Shown here: piece after piece, positions 23,299 to 34,968 of the stretch
Position numbering within the stretch: the stretch's first letter is position 1
Layout of the letters: every line of letters begins with the position of its first letter
NCBI GenBank assembly: GCA_021521415.1
Contig: JAIQDT010000231.1
Span: 992,001 to 1,056,000 of the forward strand
DNA from: Bidens hawaiensis
Lineage: Eukaryota > Streptophyta > Magnoliopsida > Asterales > Asteraceae
Length of the DNA: 64,000 nucleotides
Direction of reading: 5' to 3'
Made by a program: the position numbers and the translations under genes
Notes under the pieces: model-generated
Database searches by the model: none
What the model saw: the letters and a program-made list of their open reading frames with translations, nothing else
What the model was told of the DNA's origin: nothing

Positions 23299-23919
23299 AT
23301 TGTTTGGTTACCATGTAGAAATGGAATAAATCATTGCCTTGTTTTGTTAGGTAGACATAAAAAGACAAAAAAAATAAAATTTGTGGTGACTCGAGGTTGT
23401 AGTGTTCGTGGGGTATTGCTGCATAGTGGTAGTTGGCCGCGATGGTGGATGGCGGCGGTGGTTAGAGGTGGCTGCGGCGGTAGGCTGTGGTGGTGGATGA
23501 AAACGGACGATGGCAATGGTCGTAGGCGGCGGCGGTTGGTGATGGTTGTGGGTAGCGATGATGGTTGGCGGTGGTGGGTAGCGGTAATGCTACTTGGTGG
23601 GTAGCGGTTGTCACTAGGAGGGTGGCGGAGTCAAATCGATGGCGGCAATGGTCAAATCAGGCGGCGACAGTAACCAGTGGTGGTGGGTGGCAGTGATGGT
23701 CGGAGGCGGAGGTGGTTGACGATGTTGGTCGATGATGAAGGTGGGTGGCAGCAACGGTGGTAGTAATGGGAGGGTGGTGGAGGTGATGTAGTGTTGAAGA
23801 CAGAAAGGAATTGAATGAATAAAAATAAGAGCGATGGATGGTATGTTTTGGAGTGTTATAAAGGGAATGAAATAGACTAAGTAATAAATCATTTCATTTC
23901 ACTAACCAACCAAACATTC
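23299..23919. mobile_element. MITE-like element with GGTGGC-rich core
   Basis: ATTGTTTGGTTACC at the left and GGTTGGTTTGGTTAG-type sequence in reverse at the right (ending CCAACCAAACATTCT) form imperfect inverted ends followed by AAATGGAATAAATCATT-type repeats. The core is rich in GGCGG and GGTGG triplets, the complement of the core type in the MITE at 22173. The target duplication was not resolved. Open frames here are low-complexity. Confidence 0.5.
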
Positions 23920-24034
23920 TTTTTTTCATTCAGTCACAGCAATTCATTCTATTTCGTCACTTATTTCTGCATACTAAATAAAATCTAAGTGTTTTATTAG
24001 CATATCTAATTATTCTTTAGTAAGCAGGTCTTAA

Positions 24035-24210
24035 GGGGGTCTTTGGGATTCCTTATTTTACCTCCTTATAACCTTTTATCAAATTAATAAGTTACAAAAG
24101 TATAACTTATGAAACTTTCTCTCACAATAGTAGCAATCCCAAACATCTTATTACTTTTTAAAAAGTTAATAAGTTATAAGCTGATGAAAATAAGCAATCC
24201 CAAACATCCC
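24035..24210. mobile_element. 176-bp MITE, target duplication TAA
   Basis: The ends GGGGGTCTTTGGGATTCCTT and, in reverse complement, GGGATGTTTGGGATTGCTTA form a roughly 25-bp inverted repeat. TAA flanks both sides (24032-24034, 24211-24213). No coding capacity. Confidence 0.75.
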
Positions 24211-24464
24211 TAAGTATTTTGTTTAACATGATCCAAGCAAGGTTGTTGTGTTTTTTTCTTTTTCTTTTTTTTTCTTTTCAAGAAAACCATGGGATTAACA
24301 AAGATCACTGTATCAGGTATTTTTTATTTAAAGATTGAATGATACTTTTTCTTATATTTGATGTTATAAAACAAAACTCAATTTCACGGAATTAAAAATA
24401 CTTTATATGAATGAAGTGTGAATTCCACCGTCATCGATCTTCTGTGTTTTAATATCATGTAAAT

Positions 24465-24477
24465 CCCAAACGCTACC
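24465..24477. repeat. Orphan PIF/Harbinger-type terminus
   Basis: CCCAAACGCTACC followed by TAA is the exact inverse of GGTAGCGTTTGG at 22173. It is either the end of a fourth, degraded MITE or the true partner of the 22173 end. Confidence 0.45.
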
Positions 24478-24480
24478 TAA

Positions 24481-24939
24481 GTGTTCTTTTGTTAGAAAAA
24501 ACATGCACCAATATTGAAGTATAATATTTAGAGGTTTAGTATAAATAATAAAATACCTTTGCTGGGTTTTACTAGCAATCAATCGACCTTCAATACACTA
24601 TCAGCTTTAGCTGTAAAGAAAAATAACAGGAATATCAGTGTTTTATAATAGCAATTAGTCTTGAGGATTGTGATGGTTTGGAACAGCTGGCAGCATTTCC
24701 CGTATTCTATTTTCCTAACGTAATAATTGTGACTGTGTGTCATTTAGAAACAGTCAGCTATCTATTTATATATCTTTTTTATTATTATTGTTAGACTAAG
24801 TTACGATTGTTGATTAGGATGTAATCTATTTTGTTTTGGATATGTTTCTATAATATAATTCAGATCTAGCTTTTCTTTTTTTTCTTTTCCTTTTTACTAC
24901 AAAATTTTTCACACCTGCTTCTCTAGACCTTATCTTTAT
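24481..24939. other. No recognisable feature
   Basis: AT-rich sequence with a pyrimidine tract near 24870-24895. Confidence 0.5.
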
Positions 24940-25537
24940 TCACAACCTTTTGATAAAGCAAGTTGTTAAAAGTGAAAATAAGACATTATTTTGGTTAGAC
25001 CTTTTGGATTGGGGGTGACGGCTTGAGAGTACAATTTCCAAGGTTATTTGGGTTGGAAAAGAATAAATAATACACTGTGGCAGGTAGGTTGGTGATGTGA
25101 ATGAGGTAATTTGTAGTATTTGGAATTGGAGAAGGCATCGATGTTGGAGGTGGAAAAGTTTAGGGAATTGTTGACTCTTTGTCAAAATATGGCCCTAGTT
25201 GTTGGTGAGGGTAAGGTAGAGTGAGGATTGGATAGGTCCGGAGCTTTCTCTGTTTCAAGTATTAAAGATAAGTTAAAAAGAGTTTACTTTGACTCCGGTC
25301 GATTATAGGTTTGATTTGGGTTACTAGTGAAGTCAGTATTTTAGCTTGGAGAGCGGAGTTGGATAGGACCCGGTTTTAAAAGCTTTGGCGAAACATAGCA
25401 TTGGTGTTGAATCGTTGAAGTATCATGTGTGTGGTTTGTTTGATAAAACGACCGAACATATCTTTGTGTCTTGCGGCCTAGCCCAAGCAGTTTGGCAAGC
25501 TATTTTTATCTAGTGCAAGGTTCCTCAGTTGTTGTTT
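24940..25537 (+). pseudogene. L1 (LINE) ORF2 C-terminal part, segment 1, with zf-RVT region
   Basis: Translation in shifting frames gives the tail of a plant L1 ORF2: SGAFSVSSIKDKL near 25236-25274, a broken WRAELDR-like stretch, then HVCGLFDKTTEHIFVSCGLAQAVWQ (25428-25502 region), the cysteine/histidine zf-RVT module that follows the reverse transcriptase. Stops and frameshifts are frequent. The frame is cut at 25537, where the target site TGTTT of a solo LTR begins, and resumes at 46389. ORF2 would provide endonuclease and reverse transcriptase for L1 mobility; only its end is seen here. Confidence 0.75.
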
Positions 25538-25685
25538 TGTAACGACCTAACATCGGATATTGACTCGTTAACGCTATTTAATTGCGGAAATTTGGTCCCA
25601 TAAATGTTCTTTTATTTATAACCTTATTTAATCTCACAATTTGAATTCGTTAACCATTTCTTAAACAAAAGATTACGGGAAATAC

Positions 25686-26045
25686 TGTTGGGTCATATTT
25701 GTGGTTTATGCTTTGTATATTGGGCTTATTGTTGGGCTACACTATGTAAACCGAAATCAAGGGATTCGGTGGGCTTTGCATGTATTGAGCCTAGGTAAGT
25801 AGTCTATATATAGGATGTATGTTTACATTTGTAGGGTTGCTGGTTGGTTGTTCGTCCATTGTATTATTCAACCGTGTAAGTTAAGGGCTTAAGCACCTGA
25901 AGTATAACATACGTGTGTTTTGAAGCTTCTTTGTGTGATTTGCTTGTGTTCTTGGTTGCCCTATAGAATCAGCTTGGTGATTAGTTTCCGCCTAATCATC
26001 GAGTATATTGATATCACATTGAAAGATCCGTTCACAGGACTTACA
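25686..26045 (+). repeat. 5' LTR of copia C
   Basis: 360 bp, TGTTGGGTCA ... GGACTTACA, with TATATATA at 25805. Confidence 0.92.
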
Positions 26046-26046
26046 A

Positions 26047-26059
26047 TTGGTATCAGAGC
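26047..26059 (+). other. Primer-binding site of copia C
   Basis: TTGGTATCAGAGCC begins one or two bases after the LTR, the classical initiator tRNA-Met site of Ty1/copia. Confidence 0.9.
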
Positions 26060-26386
26060 CTATTGACCTATTCTAGGCTCGGTTTAAGGTGACATCAAGG
26101 ATTTTATTGGTGACTTTCGGGTGTGTTCGTGGTTGAAAAATTCTGGATCTTGAAGATAGACTGTTCTTCGTGTTCTTCGGGTCGTTGAAGTTGTTTTGGA
26201 AAAGATTTGGGTCAATCTTCGAATTAAATTCAAATCCCTTCATTCTCGGGATTTGATTTTATCTTTAAGTTTACCAAATCAAGAACATTCCTTAATTCTC
26301 AGGATTTGACTAAATTTTCAAAGATTTTCATATCAAAAGCCTTGATAGTTTTTGGCTGATTTTATTGGGTTCTAGGGAAAATTTAA

Positions 26387-26540
26387 GAGTTCTCTGTCAA
26401 GAATCATAGTTCTCTGTTAAGTATCAGAGTTCTCTGTCAATAATCATAGTTCTCTGTTAACTATTAGAGTTCTCTGTCAATAATCATAGTTCTCTGTTAA
26501 CTATCAGAGTTCTCTGTCAATAATCAAAGTTCTCGGCTAC
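26387..26540. repeat. 20-bp tandem repeat in the copia C leader
   Basis: Eight units begin AGTTCTC at 20-21-bp spacing. Two variants alternate (TGTCAATAATCAT and TGTTAACTATCAG), so the array has a 40-bp higher-order period. Further decayed TTCTCGG units continue to about 26615. Confidence 0.88.
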
Positions 26541-26748
26541 TGTTTAAAATTTCGATTAAATCTCAACGTTCTCGGCTAGTTTTGCTTGTTCTCGGTCAAG
26601 TTTCAAGGTTCTCAGGCTTTTGAAAGCATTGGGCTCACTTAGTTGGGCTTTGGATTTTGTTCAAGTGGGCTTCTGATTCATTGGGCCTGTCATCCGAGGT
26701 AATTTCAAGGCCTTCACCTCCACCAAATCATCTGAGGTAAACTCTAAT

Positions 26749-28027
26749 TTGTGTTCTCAAGCATGCATTAGAAAGGTAGAGCTATTTCGTGTGCATAATA
26801 GTAATCTTGTTAGGGAAATGGAAAATATAAAACACGAAAACTATACACTTAAGAAACTTGAGAAGGGTCTTACAGAAAAATTAGAAGCATCAAACAAAGA
26901 CTTTTTAAAACTGCAAAGTGATTTCAGTGTCAAGTGTTGTCACATCTTAGATGCCAATAAGAAAATTGCTGATCTAACCGTCAAACTTGAAGCATCTATT
27001 TTGGAAAACGCTAAATTAACGAATAAATTTGAAAACGCTGAGTTCAATTTTAAAAAATTTGATGTTTCTAGTGCCGTCGTTGAGTCAATGATTGAAAAGC
27101 AATTGAGATGGAAAGAAAAGAGGGGTGAGGGAATTGTGTATAATGAGGTTCCACCTCCATATAATGATAATTATACTCCCTCTCCTTTTTTTATTGAGGA
27201 AGATAAAGAGAAATCTTTGAAATATGGCAAACCTGAAATTAATGAAAAGATAATACCCGGGTTTGTCAAACCACCTCAATCAGTTGTGAAAGTGAACAAT
27301 TCTAATGTGTTTACTTCCTGTGCAGATGAAGTAATAGTTGAGGATTGGGCTGATGAGGATGATGTCACCTACTAATTCTAATGTTTCTTTGAACTTGCCT
27401 GTTTTGAATACTATTGCTACAAATATTTGTGTGGGCTCTGTTTTAAAAAACAAAGACAATCGTGTGGTTGATTTCTCTAAAACATCTAAAAACAGTGATC
27501 TGCTTTCTAATAAACTTGATAAAACTAAGAATTTTCATAAATATTCATCACCCAAGTTTGTTAAAGAAGGAAGTTCATGTACTTGTAACTGTGAGAAATC
27601 CAGTGCTAAGTCCAAAGGAGGACAAACAAGCTCACACAACAGAGCAAGACCGGGAATCGGCCACTACGATTTTTACGTTAAAAGGAAAACTTGTTTCAAC
27701 TGTGGCATTCCCGGTCACATTGCTAGAAATTGTTCTCGTCTCCTGTATGTTCCATATTACAGACACCATCAGAGGACTATGCCTCAAAATACCTACAAAA
27801 ATTATAACTCACATAAAACAAGGTATTATAAGGCAAAGCCCTCTGACGGTGATTGGAGGAGAAACAAGGCTGACAGGTCAAGTTTCCATCAGACCAAGCC
27901 TTATTCGGTTCAAAAGCGAAATAGAAACTCGGGTTCGGCTCCGAGACCCAAGTGGACCTCAGAATCGAAATCGTTTAGAAGAACAAAGTCAAATGTGTAT
28001 CCCATTTGCAAAACGGAGACCAGGTAA
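26749..28027 (+). pseudogene. Copia C gag (frameshifted)
   Basis: The first open part (26749-27375) is a lysine/glutamate-rich coiled coil (about residues 10-105) followed by a conserved block around VPPPYNDNYTPSPF. The second part (27338-28027), one frame over, carries the zinc knuckle CFNCGIPGHIARNC (27692-27733) and an arginine-rich tail, both nucleic-acid-binding. The two overlap at 27338-27375; a single frameshift or programmed shift separates them. The N-terminal capsid domain is missing or reduced, since coding begins within the coiled coil. This type of Gag with its PPPYNDNYTP block is, from memory, frequent in Asteraceae copia elements. Confidence 0.75.
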
Positions 28028-28129
28028 ACCGTTGTGTAAATCACAAAGTTTAAAAACCAAACTACAAATGGTTGCCCAAGTCTCTGGTAACAAAGTCTTC
28101 AAAGCCCTCTGGTTCAATTTTTGATAATC

Positions 28130-28709
28130 AGGAAGACATGTCATGGAAACCTGTGACACGTTTGAACAAGTTAGATTTACCCAGAACGACTATGGAATGG
28201 GTACCCAAGACTAACTGATCTCGCACATATTGCAGGAACGGCTATGGAAGAATATCATCAGACCATGGTATGTTGATAGTGGTTGTTCCAGGCACATGAC
28301 AGGAGACATCTCTCAACTACACGACATTCAAATTTTTAATGGAGGGTATGTTTCCTTTGCGGGATGAGAGAAGGGAAAGATTACACAGAAAGGTGTAAGA
28401 GACTGCTGTTCTCAGGTCATATGGATGCAACATAAATTGCTGGATTACGGTTTGAAATTTCTTAAAACTCCTATTTTCTGTGATAATGATGCTGCTATTG
28501 CTATTGTTAAAAATCTTGTTCAGAATTCCAAAACCAAGCACATTGACATCAAAGTCCATTTTATTCGTGACTGTTACGACCGGAAACTGATTCATCTTGA
28601 ACAAGTCCACACCGATAATAACGTGGCGGACTTATTTACAAAACCAGTCGGAACAGCCAGGTTCAATGTGCTTGTGGGATTCCTTAGGATGCTTCGGTTT
28701 GATGATTGA
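28130..28709 (+). pseudogene. Copia C protease start fused by deletion to RNase H end
   Basis: WYVDSGCSRHMTGD at about 28265-28306 contains the DSG catalytic triad of the retrotransposon aspartic protease. Within 130 bp the sequence jumps to the end of RNase H: IFCDNDAAIAIVKN (near 28475-28515), KHIDIKVHFIRD (near 28538-28572) and ADLFTKPV. About 3 kb of integrase and RT are thus missing. The RNase H part is open from 28425 to 28709 and keeps DND and HID-type residues, but has no active partner domains here. Confidence 0.8.
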
Positions 28710-30818
28710 GTCTTACGTGAGGTAAATTTGTACATAAAAGTTTTTCGGTTTTCGGTAAAATTTCTATACAAATTTAGGGGGAGAAAAAGAAAAATACAAA
28801 AAGAGTGTGTGTGTGTTTAAAAAAAAACGTTTTGTTCCTCTGCTTAAAATCATACCGGTTACTCAAGTTCAACGGACATATTTCATATGTTTGGTCATGT
28901 CATCAATTGTTGACTCACAGGATAGCCATTAACCTTAGGGCTGAAAGTGATCGGGGCAACTGAATATACATAAAAAATTGTTTTTGTTTAACTATCGTTT
29001 TAAGTTCTCACACTAAAAACTATGTCGGCCGCCTAAATTTTGAGGGACACATTTTATGTGTTTGGTCCTATCGTCTACCTGTAGACTCATAGGATAGCCA
29101 TTCACCTGAAAACTGAAGGTAACTGGGGTGATTGGATTTAAAATTGTCTTCGGGATAATCATCTGGGAAATGATATTAATATTCAGCTAAAGCTTATTAG
29201 AAGCTTAAAAATTTTCAAATGAAAATTGATCCAACCTTTGAGAAATGATAGATAAATTGATTTTGTGTGCCTAACATGTGAAGTTATTAGGCTAAAAAGG
29301 CTTTTAATAAGTCATTGATGTGTATGGTAGCTTTCTATGATAAGTAAAAGTTTGAAGTGATATAAACTAAATCTGCTAAACTTTTGTGGAGAGTCATTTT
29401 GAAAATGCGTGCATGTCTCTAAGTACATCTCTCCGAATGATAAGCAGAAAAGTAATTATCCAGACATACACAAGCCCGTTAGTGACTTGATCGCAAAAAA
29501 AAAAAAAAAAAAACTAACTTATTTCTGATTAATTAATTAAATAATTTTAAAGGCTTAAAGGGGCATAGGGAACTACGGGGTGGGGCATTCAAGTAAGTCT
29601 TAAACACCCTGAATGTAAGGCTTGTAAGTCCGGATGGCGTGTAAGTCCAACGTTCAACCTTAAAGCCTAAAATTTATTTTGTATAGAAAATTTCTTTGAT
29701 CAAGCACTAGGAGGTTGGAGTCAAATTGGGGTGATCTGGGGAAAGCGAAATTTGTTTTGAGAAGAGATAAGGGACTTCATGGGTCCATAAGTGATGTACA
29801 TATTAGCTTTATGCCTAATTGAACCTAATCATATCACTGGTGCAATGAAAGTCATACTAAGTTCCAAATACCTGCCATCAACCTTTTCACTATGTCAAAA
29901 TAACGATGAAAATGGATCATTGTGAAAGTATCTTAATCAATATGATTTCATGTTCGGATCTTTTCTTAAAAAGAGTTGCTCATTTTTAAACAGCTGAAAT
30001 TTGATCCTAATATATGTTAAATGCTCTAAATGCTGGATAGGTAAATTAATTTTGTTTTTAAGTTTAGTTTTATTCTATTTTATTTTTAATTTAACTTTAT
30101 TTTTATTTACCTCATATTTACTCATGTTGAAACTAATATCTTTAAGAAATCATTTTTCACATGAATCGGGATTGTTTTTAGATCATGAAATTTGACGGTT
30201 GTTGGTCTTGACCTTTGGGCCATTCTGTTTGGCCCAACATGTTCCAAATGTCTGTTCTCGGCCCATCTGGGTTCTCGGCCTAGATGGATATATCTAAGAA
30301 GTTCAAAAGGTTTTGTTTACAGATTTGATTAAGTTTAGAAAGGAGTCAAAGTGGTTTATCAAGGTCTTCATCCATTGGTTAAGTTTGGAAGATTTGCTTA
30401 GATCGAGACAAATGTTGATGCTGTTGGTGCAGCTGTAGCTGAGGAACATGTGGTTCCTGCTCAAAGGTACAACAATCAGTACCTACTGCTGAACAAGTTA
30501 AAGAGTTTGAAGCGTTCAAGAAAAAGCTCCAGTTGACTGCATTGAAGTCTCCTCAATCAGTCACTGCGACACATGTTGAAGATGATATTGACGAAGAGCC
30601 AGCCACCAATCTTATTCCACGCAAACGATGAAAGAAAGATTCGAGACTAGGTGTGCGGGCTAGTGATGTGATACCAACTACTCAACCAATTGTTGCTGAG
30701 CTTGTTACTATTGAAGCTTAGACACCTCAAGGCCCATCTAATGTTGCTCAACAAACTCAAGAACAGATTTTTGAAGATATTCTCGAGCACGAATAAAGCA
30801 ATAAACCAAGGGGGAGAT
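28710..30818. other. Copia C 3' interior, mostly non-coding
   Basis: A purine run, AATTTAGGGGGAGAAAAAG, near 28770 looks like a second polypurine tract 2 kb upstream of the real one. A diverged direct repeat (about 28868-28940 and 29037-29108, both with ACTCAYAGGATAGCCATT) follows. There is an A19 run at about 29494-29512. Near 30469-30795 a charged peptide (EQVKEFEAFKKKLQLTALKS, then DDIDEEPATNLIPRKR) can be read with stops; it could be the relic of a third ORF like that of SIRE-type elements, but this is weak. Confidence 0.4.
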
Positions 30819-31178
30819 TGTTAGGTCATATTTGTGGTTTATGCTTTGTATATTGGGCTTATTGTTGGGCTACACTATGTAAACCGAAATCAAGGGATTC
30901 GGTGGGCTTTGCATGTATTGGGCCTAGGTTAGTAGTCTATATATAGGATGTATGTTTACATTTGCAAGGTTGCTGGTTGGTTGTTCGTCCATTGTATTAT
31001 TCAACCGTGTAAGTTAAGGGCTTAAGCACCCGACGTATAACATACGTGTGTTTTGAAGCTTCTTTGTATGTTTTGCTTGTGTTTTTGGTTGCCCTATAGA
31101 ATCAGCTTGGTGATTAGTTTCCGCCTAATCATCGAGTATATTGATATCACATTGAAAGATCCGTTCACGGGACTTACA
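30819..31178 (+). repeat. 3' LTR of copia C
   Basis: 360 bp, TGTTAGGTCA ... GGACTTACA, collinear with the 5' LTR without indels. Confidence 0.92.
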
Positions 31179-31183
31179 AATAC

Positions 31184-33306
31184 GCAAAATGACATTACAA
31201 CTCTGTGATGCATTATTTGTGTTCCGTCCCGACCACTTGATCTTCAAATTCAATATCCTCAATGATACTTATGCGAAGCATTCCCTGAAGTTTCACAACA
31301 CATAAGTTAGTTGTATAACATATAAGTTTTATGGTATGAAAGTTTGCGTTAAAACGTGATAAAAGAGAATGCTGGGCAGGACGTAAACTACGCCACAAAT
31401 ATTATGAATCCAAGTGCCAAATTGATCCCATCCTACACCATCTGGTTCCTTGTGATCGTTTAACATAATGATTATATGATTCCTTCACTTCTCTATCTTG
31501 CTAGTGATTTCAAGTTTACCTCATGTCATTTCCTCTTTGTGAATAATCCCCTTCCACAATCTATGACATAACCTCACAAGCGGGTCATGCAAATATCTAC
31601 CATATTTCTTTTAAATTGTCAAAACCAAATTCATACTTAATGGCATTACCCACATCACCATTTACCATTTATTTTATTACAAACGGGTATGCTAGAGGTT
31701 AGATTGCCAAACGGGTTAAAATATTTTTTTAACCATTTCAACACGCACAAACACATGTAGGTACTACATATTGCTACATAAAATTTCGTAACACTTGCTT
31801 ATCTTTGTAATGGGTGTAATCCCAAGATGCTAGACACGTAAATCCCAAATTAGTGTGTCAAGTGTGTGTGTGTGTGTGTGCTGGTAGCATACGAATGCAA
31901 GAGAGGAGAAGATATTTGGGTGAACCAAGATTCAAATAGAAGATGAGGATGCTAACAGATCTGAATTTAATCTCCTACACTTACACTTTCAGATTCATGC
32001 TACATAATCAAATCATGGTATGTGAAGCTCTCAAATTCTTAACCTCTAAGCTAAAAGGGTGTTGTAGTTTAAAAACGTTTTGATACAAGGTAGTACTTAA
32101 CACTCAGGCTAAAATATACATGTATCTGGATCCTTACATATATGTACTGTAGTGGGCACATTACAGACATACTGACCATGAGGCTAGTGACTGTCTCTAG
32201 GGCGAGTGAAGTCCTATTATGTGGTTTGTGCGTATGTTTAGTTCCGATGAGATGGGATTGAGACCCACTGAGTCGTTGAATGCTATTGATGTTGTGTCAT
32301 AAGGAATTGTGAAAACCTTTTATCGTGTCAGCGTGTTTACCAACATATAGCTGACGTATTTTTAAAAGTGTTTTCAGGTGATCAGGAGTAAAGTATAGAG
32401 ATGGATATGTCGGTGGAGATAGAAGATCACTGGACATAGAATACAGCTGGTGGCTCAGCTAATTACTTCACATGCGTAGTCAATTCTCAACAAAATCTAG
32501 CATAATCAATATACATTTATATATGTGCATATATTAATAATTAATCCGTTTGTACAAAACTTGCATGTCATATTTGAACAATTTTAATACTCGAACTCCC
32601 TTCAATAGTTTCCGTATACCATTATAACATTATTACAAACTTAACCCGAAGGCTTACAAACATCCGACACTAATAATTATTTTATAGAACTACATTTTGT
32701 GCAACTATATTCTGCGCAGCTGCTGTAATCGATTGAGTTGACCCAATTCAAGACCATATTTTTTCTTTGTTCTAAATTTCTGGAGAAACTAGACTAATTA
32801 AGGTTTCCAACCCACAAAGAATCACCTTAAACGGACAATCGGTTGATTTTATATGATATTTTAAAGATTGACAGAATTCTGGACAGCAGCGGAAAATTCA
32901 GCTTTGTAAGACTCAACTTTATAATTTTATCCACAACTCCAAGTTATTGTATACCAACCTACTTAACATCTTTAACAGTAAGTTTGGTCACTTTCACCCT
33001 CTAATTCCATTTACAACTATTCACATAAAAAAAATTTACCGTTTAGTCTAGAGATTTAATTTCAACACTAATAATGCCATGCTATCATGTGCTCAAGACA
33101 TTTTTTTATGCTGAATAGGCCAAAACATAAACTAGCAGATCCATAATCAACGTTTAACAAAATTAATGCATAATGAGGAGCAGAGTATATTAAATCTTTT
33201 TTTTAAGAACTTATTTGCTTAACACACAACTCAACAGTAGGTCAATGTATTACTTCAAAAATTGAGTATGCTTATCACTTACCTTAATCTTGATATTCCA
33301 TTATTG
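31184..33306. other. Middle part of the split solo LTR
   Basis: No domain. A (GT)n microsatellite lies at about 31862-31880. TTTTCAGGTGATCAGGAGT near 32374 resembles the downstream part of long gypsy LTRs. Confidence 0.45.
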
Positions 33307-33311
33307 CTCGC

Positions 33312-33716
33312 TGTAGGGGTATGGTACTAAACCCGGTTTTACGACCATAAATTTATTATGTTTGGCTTATTTTATTATATGGACTAATACAATGTTATTG
33401 GGTTGAGGGGGTTTTGTGGAGGTAACCCTAACTGGGCTAGGCCCATTAGGGTACCATGATGGTGGCCATGAGGCTCTATATATAAGGAGATCTCCACCTC
33501 CTTATGGAGGGGTCATGCTCAATAAGAGCCACCACCACTTTTTTGTGTCTGTAAACAAGAGATCTTTGAGATTTCTTAGCAGTCACCTCCACACCCCCGA
33601 AAAACCATTGCAGGTCTCAAGCAACCGGAGAAGAAGATCAAGACGTGGTTCGTTCATCTCGAAAATCCGTGGAAACATCGTCATGGATCAGGTCAGATTC
33701 ATTTCATGCTTCGACA
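33312..33716 (+). repeat. 5' LTR of element D
   Basis: TGTAGGGGTATGG ... GCTTCGACA. A TATATATAA box is at 33476-33484. The open frame at 33416-33859 runs across LTR and leader, is shared with the 3' LTR copy and has no known domain. Confidence 0.92.
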
Positions 33717-33734
33717 TTGGCGCCATCCGTGGGA
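33717..33734 (+). other. Primer-binding site of element D
   Basis: TTGGCGCCATCCGTGGGAC follows the LTR directly. TGGCGCC sites are typical of several Ty3/gypsy-derived plant elements, not of Ty1/copia. This suggests a gypsy helper. Confidence 0.75.
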
Positions 33735-34251
33735 CGGCAACGAACTACCCTTCGATCTCCCTCTCGGTTGTCAGATCTCTCCCAGGAAAAACCCAGATCT
33801 GGAAGTTTACAGAAAAAAGCTTCAAGGCTTGTTCTATTAAAGCTCAAAAAGATCCATAGATCTAAAGGAGGCTTCCAGATCTGTGCAAAAAGAAACTACC
33901 TGATTCGAAGGATCAAGTCTCCGGATCTGTGATGGTTTTAAATCCGCTCCGAGCTTCAGATCTATCTAGATCTGATTTACAGATCTAGATCTAGATTACA
34001 GACCTGGATTTTAGGTTTAAAATTGCAGATCTAACTCTTAAATTGCAGATCCAAAAATTACCAGACTTCCGCCGCCATGTACTCGCGCCCGCGGAATCTC
34101 ACTCCGCAGCCATGCATGTGCCGCCGCGGGAACCACCATGTGGGTTTCGCGCAAAAGACCTCCACCATGTGGGTTTTGCGCAGAAGACTGCCACCACGCA
34201 TGCTCGCTCGCGAGTCACCACTTCATCGCCGTGCATGCGCGCATCAGGCCA

Positions 34252-34823
34252 CGCGCCAAACTTAAAGGTTGGGAATCCTCATAATATCCCATATGGCTAC
34301 GCGCCAAACTTAAAGGTTGGGAATCCTCATAATATCCCATATGGCTACGCGCCATACTTAAAGGTTGGGAATCCTCATAATATCCCATATGGCTACGCGC
34401 CATACTTAAAGGTCGGGAATCCTCATAATATCCCATATGGCTACGCGCCATACTTAAAGGTCGGGAATCCTCATAATATCCCATATGGCTACGCGCCATA
34501 CTTAAAGGTTGGGAATCCTCATAATATCCCATATGGCTACACGCCATACTTAAAGGTTGGGAATCCTCATAATATCCCATATGACTACACGCCATACTTA
34601 AAGGTTGGGAATCCTCATAATATCCCATATGGCTACACGCCATACTTAAAGGTTGGGAATCCTCATAATATCCCATATGGCTACGCGCCATACTTAAAGG
34701 TTGGGAATCCTCATAAACCCATCAGGCCACGCGCCAAACTTAAAGGTTGGGAATCCTCATAAACCCATCAGGCCAAGCGCCAAACTTAAAGGTTGGGAAT
34801 CCTCATAAACCCATACGGCTTCG
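34252..34823. repeat. Tandem array 1 of element D, 48-bp units, about 12 copies
   Basis: Units start CGCGCCAWACTTAAAGGTTG at 34252, 34300, 34348 and so on. The last two or three units are 46-47 bp and end CATAAACCCATCAGGCCA. As 48 is divisible by three, long frames stay open on both strands (34043-34762 plus, 34215-34691 minus), giving a 16-residue repeat APYLKVGNPHNIPYGY on the plus strand. There is no evidence that these are translated. Confidence 0.95.
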
Positions 34824-34968
34824 CGCCGAGTACAAGACCGAACGCGGCTCCGCTCCGTTCAACATGCACACCACCATGATGCTTGAGCGCAGTCGCATAT
34901 CACATGCTCATGCACCACATATGCTCACGCATCACATGCTCACACATATCACACAGTCTACCCGCACG

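Larger units (their letters stand above)
25686..31178 (+). mobile_element. Copia C: Ty1/copia element with most of pol deleted, target duplication AATAC
   Basis: Two 360-bp LTRs flank a 4.8-kb interior, with AATAC at 25681-25685 and 31179-31183. A tRNA-Met primer site follows the 5' LTR, and AACCAAGGGGGAGAT precedes the 3' LTR. The interior holds gag, a short protease start, the end of RNase H and 2.1 kb of mostly non-coding sequence. Integrase and nearly all of RT are absent. By eye about 11 of 360 LTR positions differ. Confidence 0.92.

Noticed and set aside
23331..23892. Open frames in the GGTGGC-rich stretch
   Set aside because: The same low-complexity effect; no conserved motif.
31213..31398. 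61-codon minus-strand open frame
   Set aside because: Short, without domain, within the split solo LTR.
34215..34691. 158-codon minus-strand open frame in element D
   Set aside because: Product of the 48-bp array; the opposite strand is equally open.
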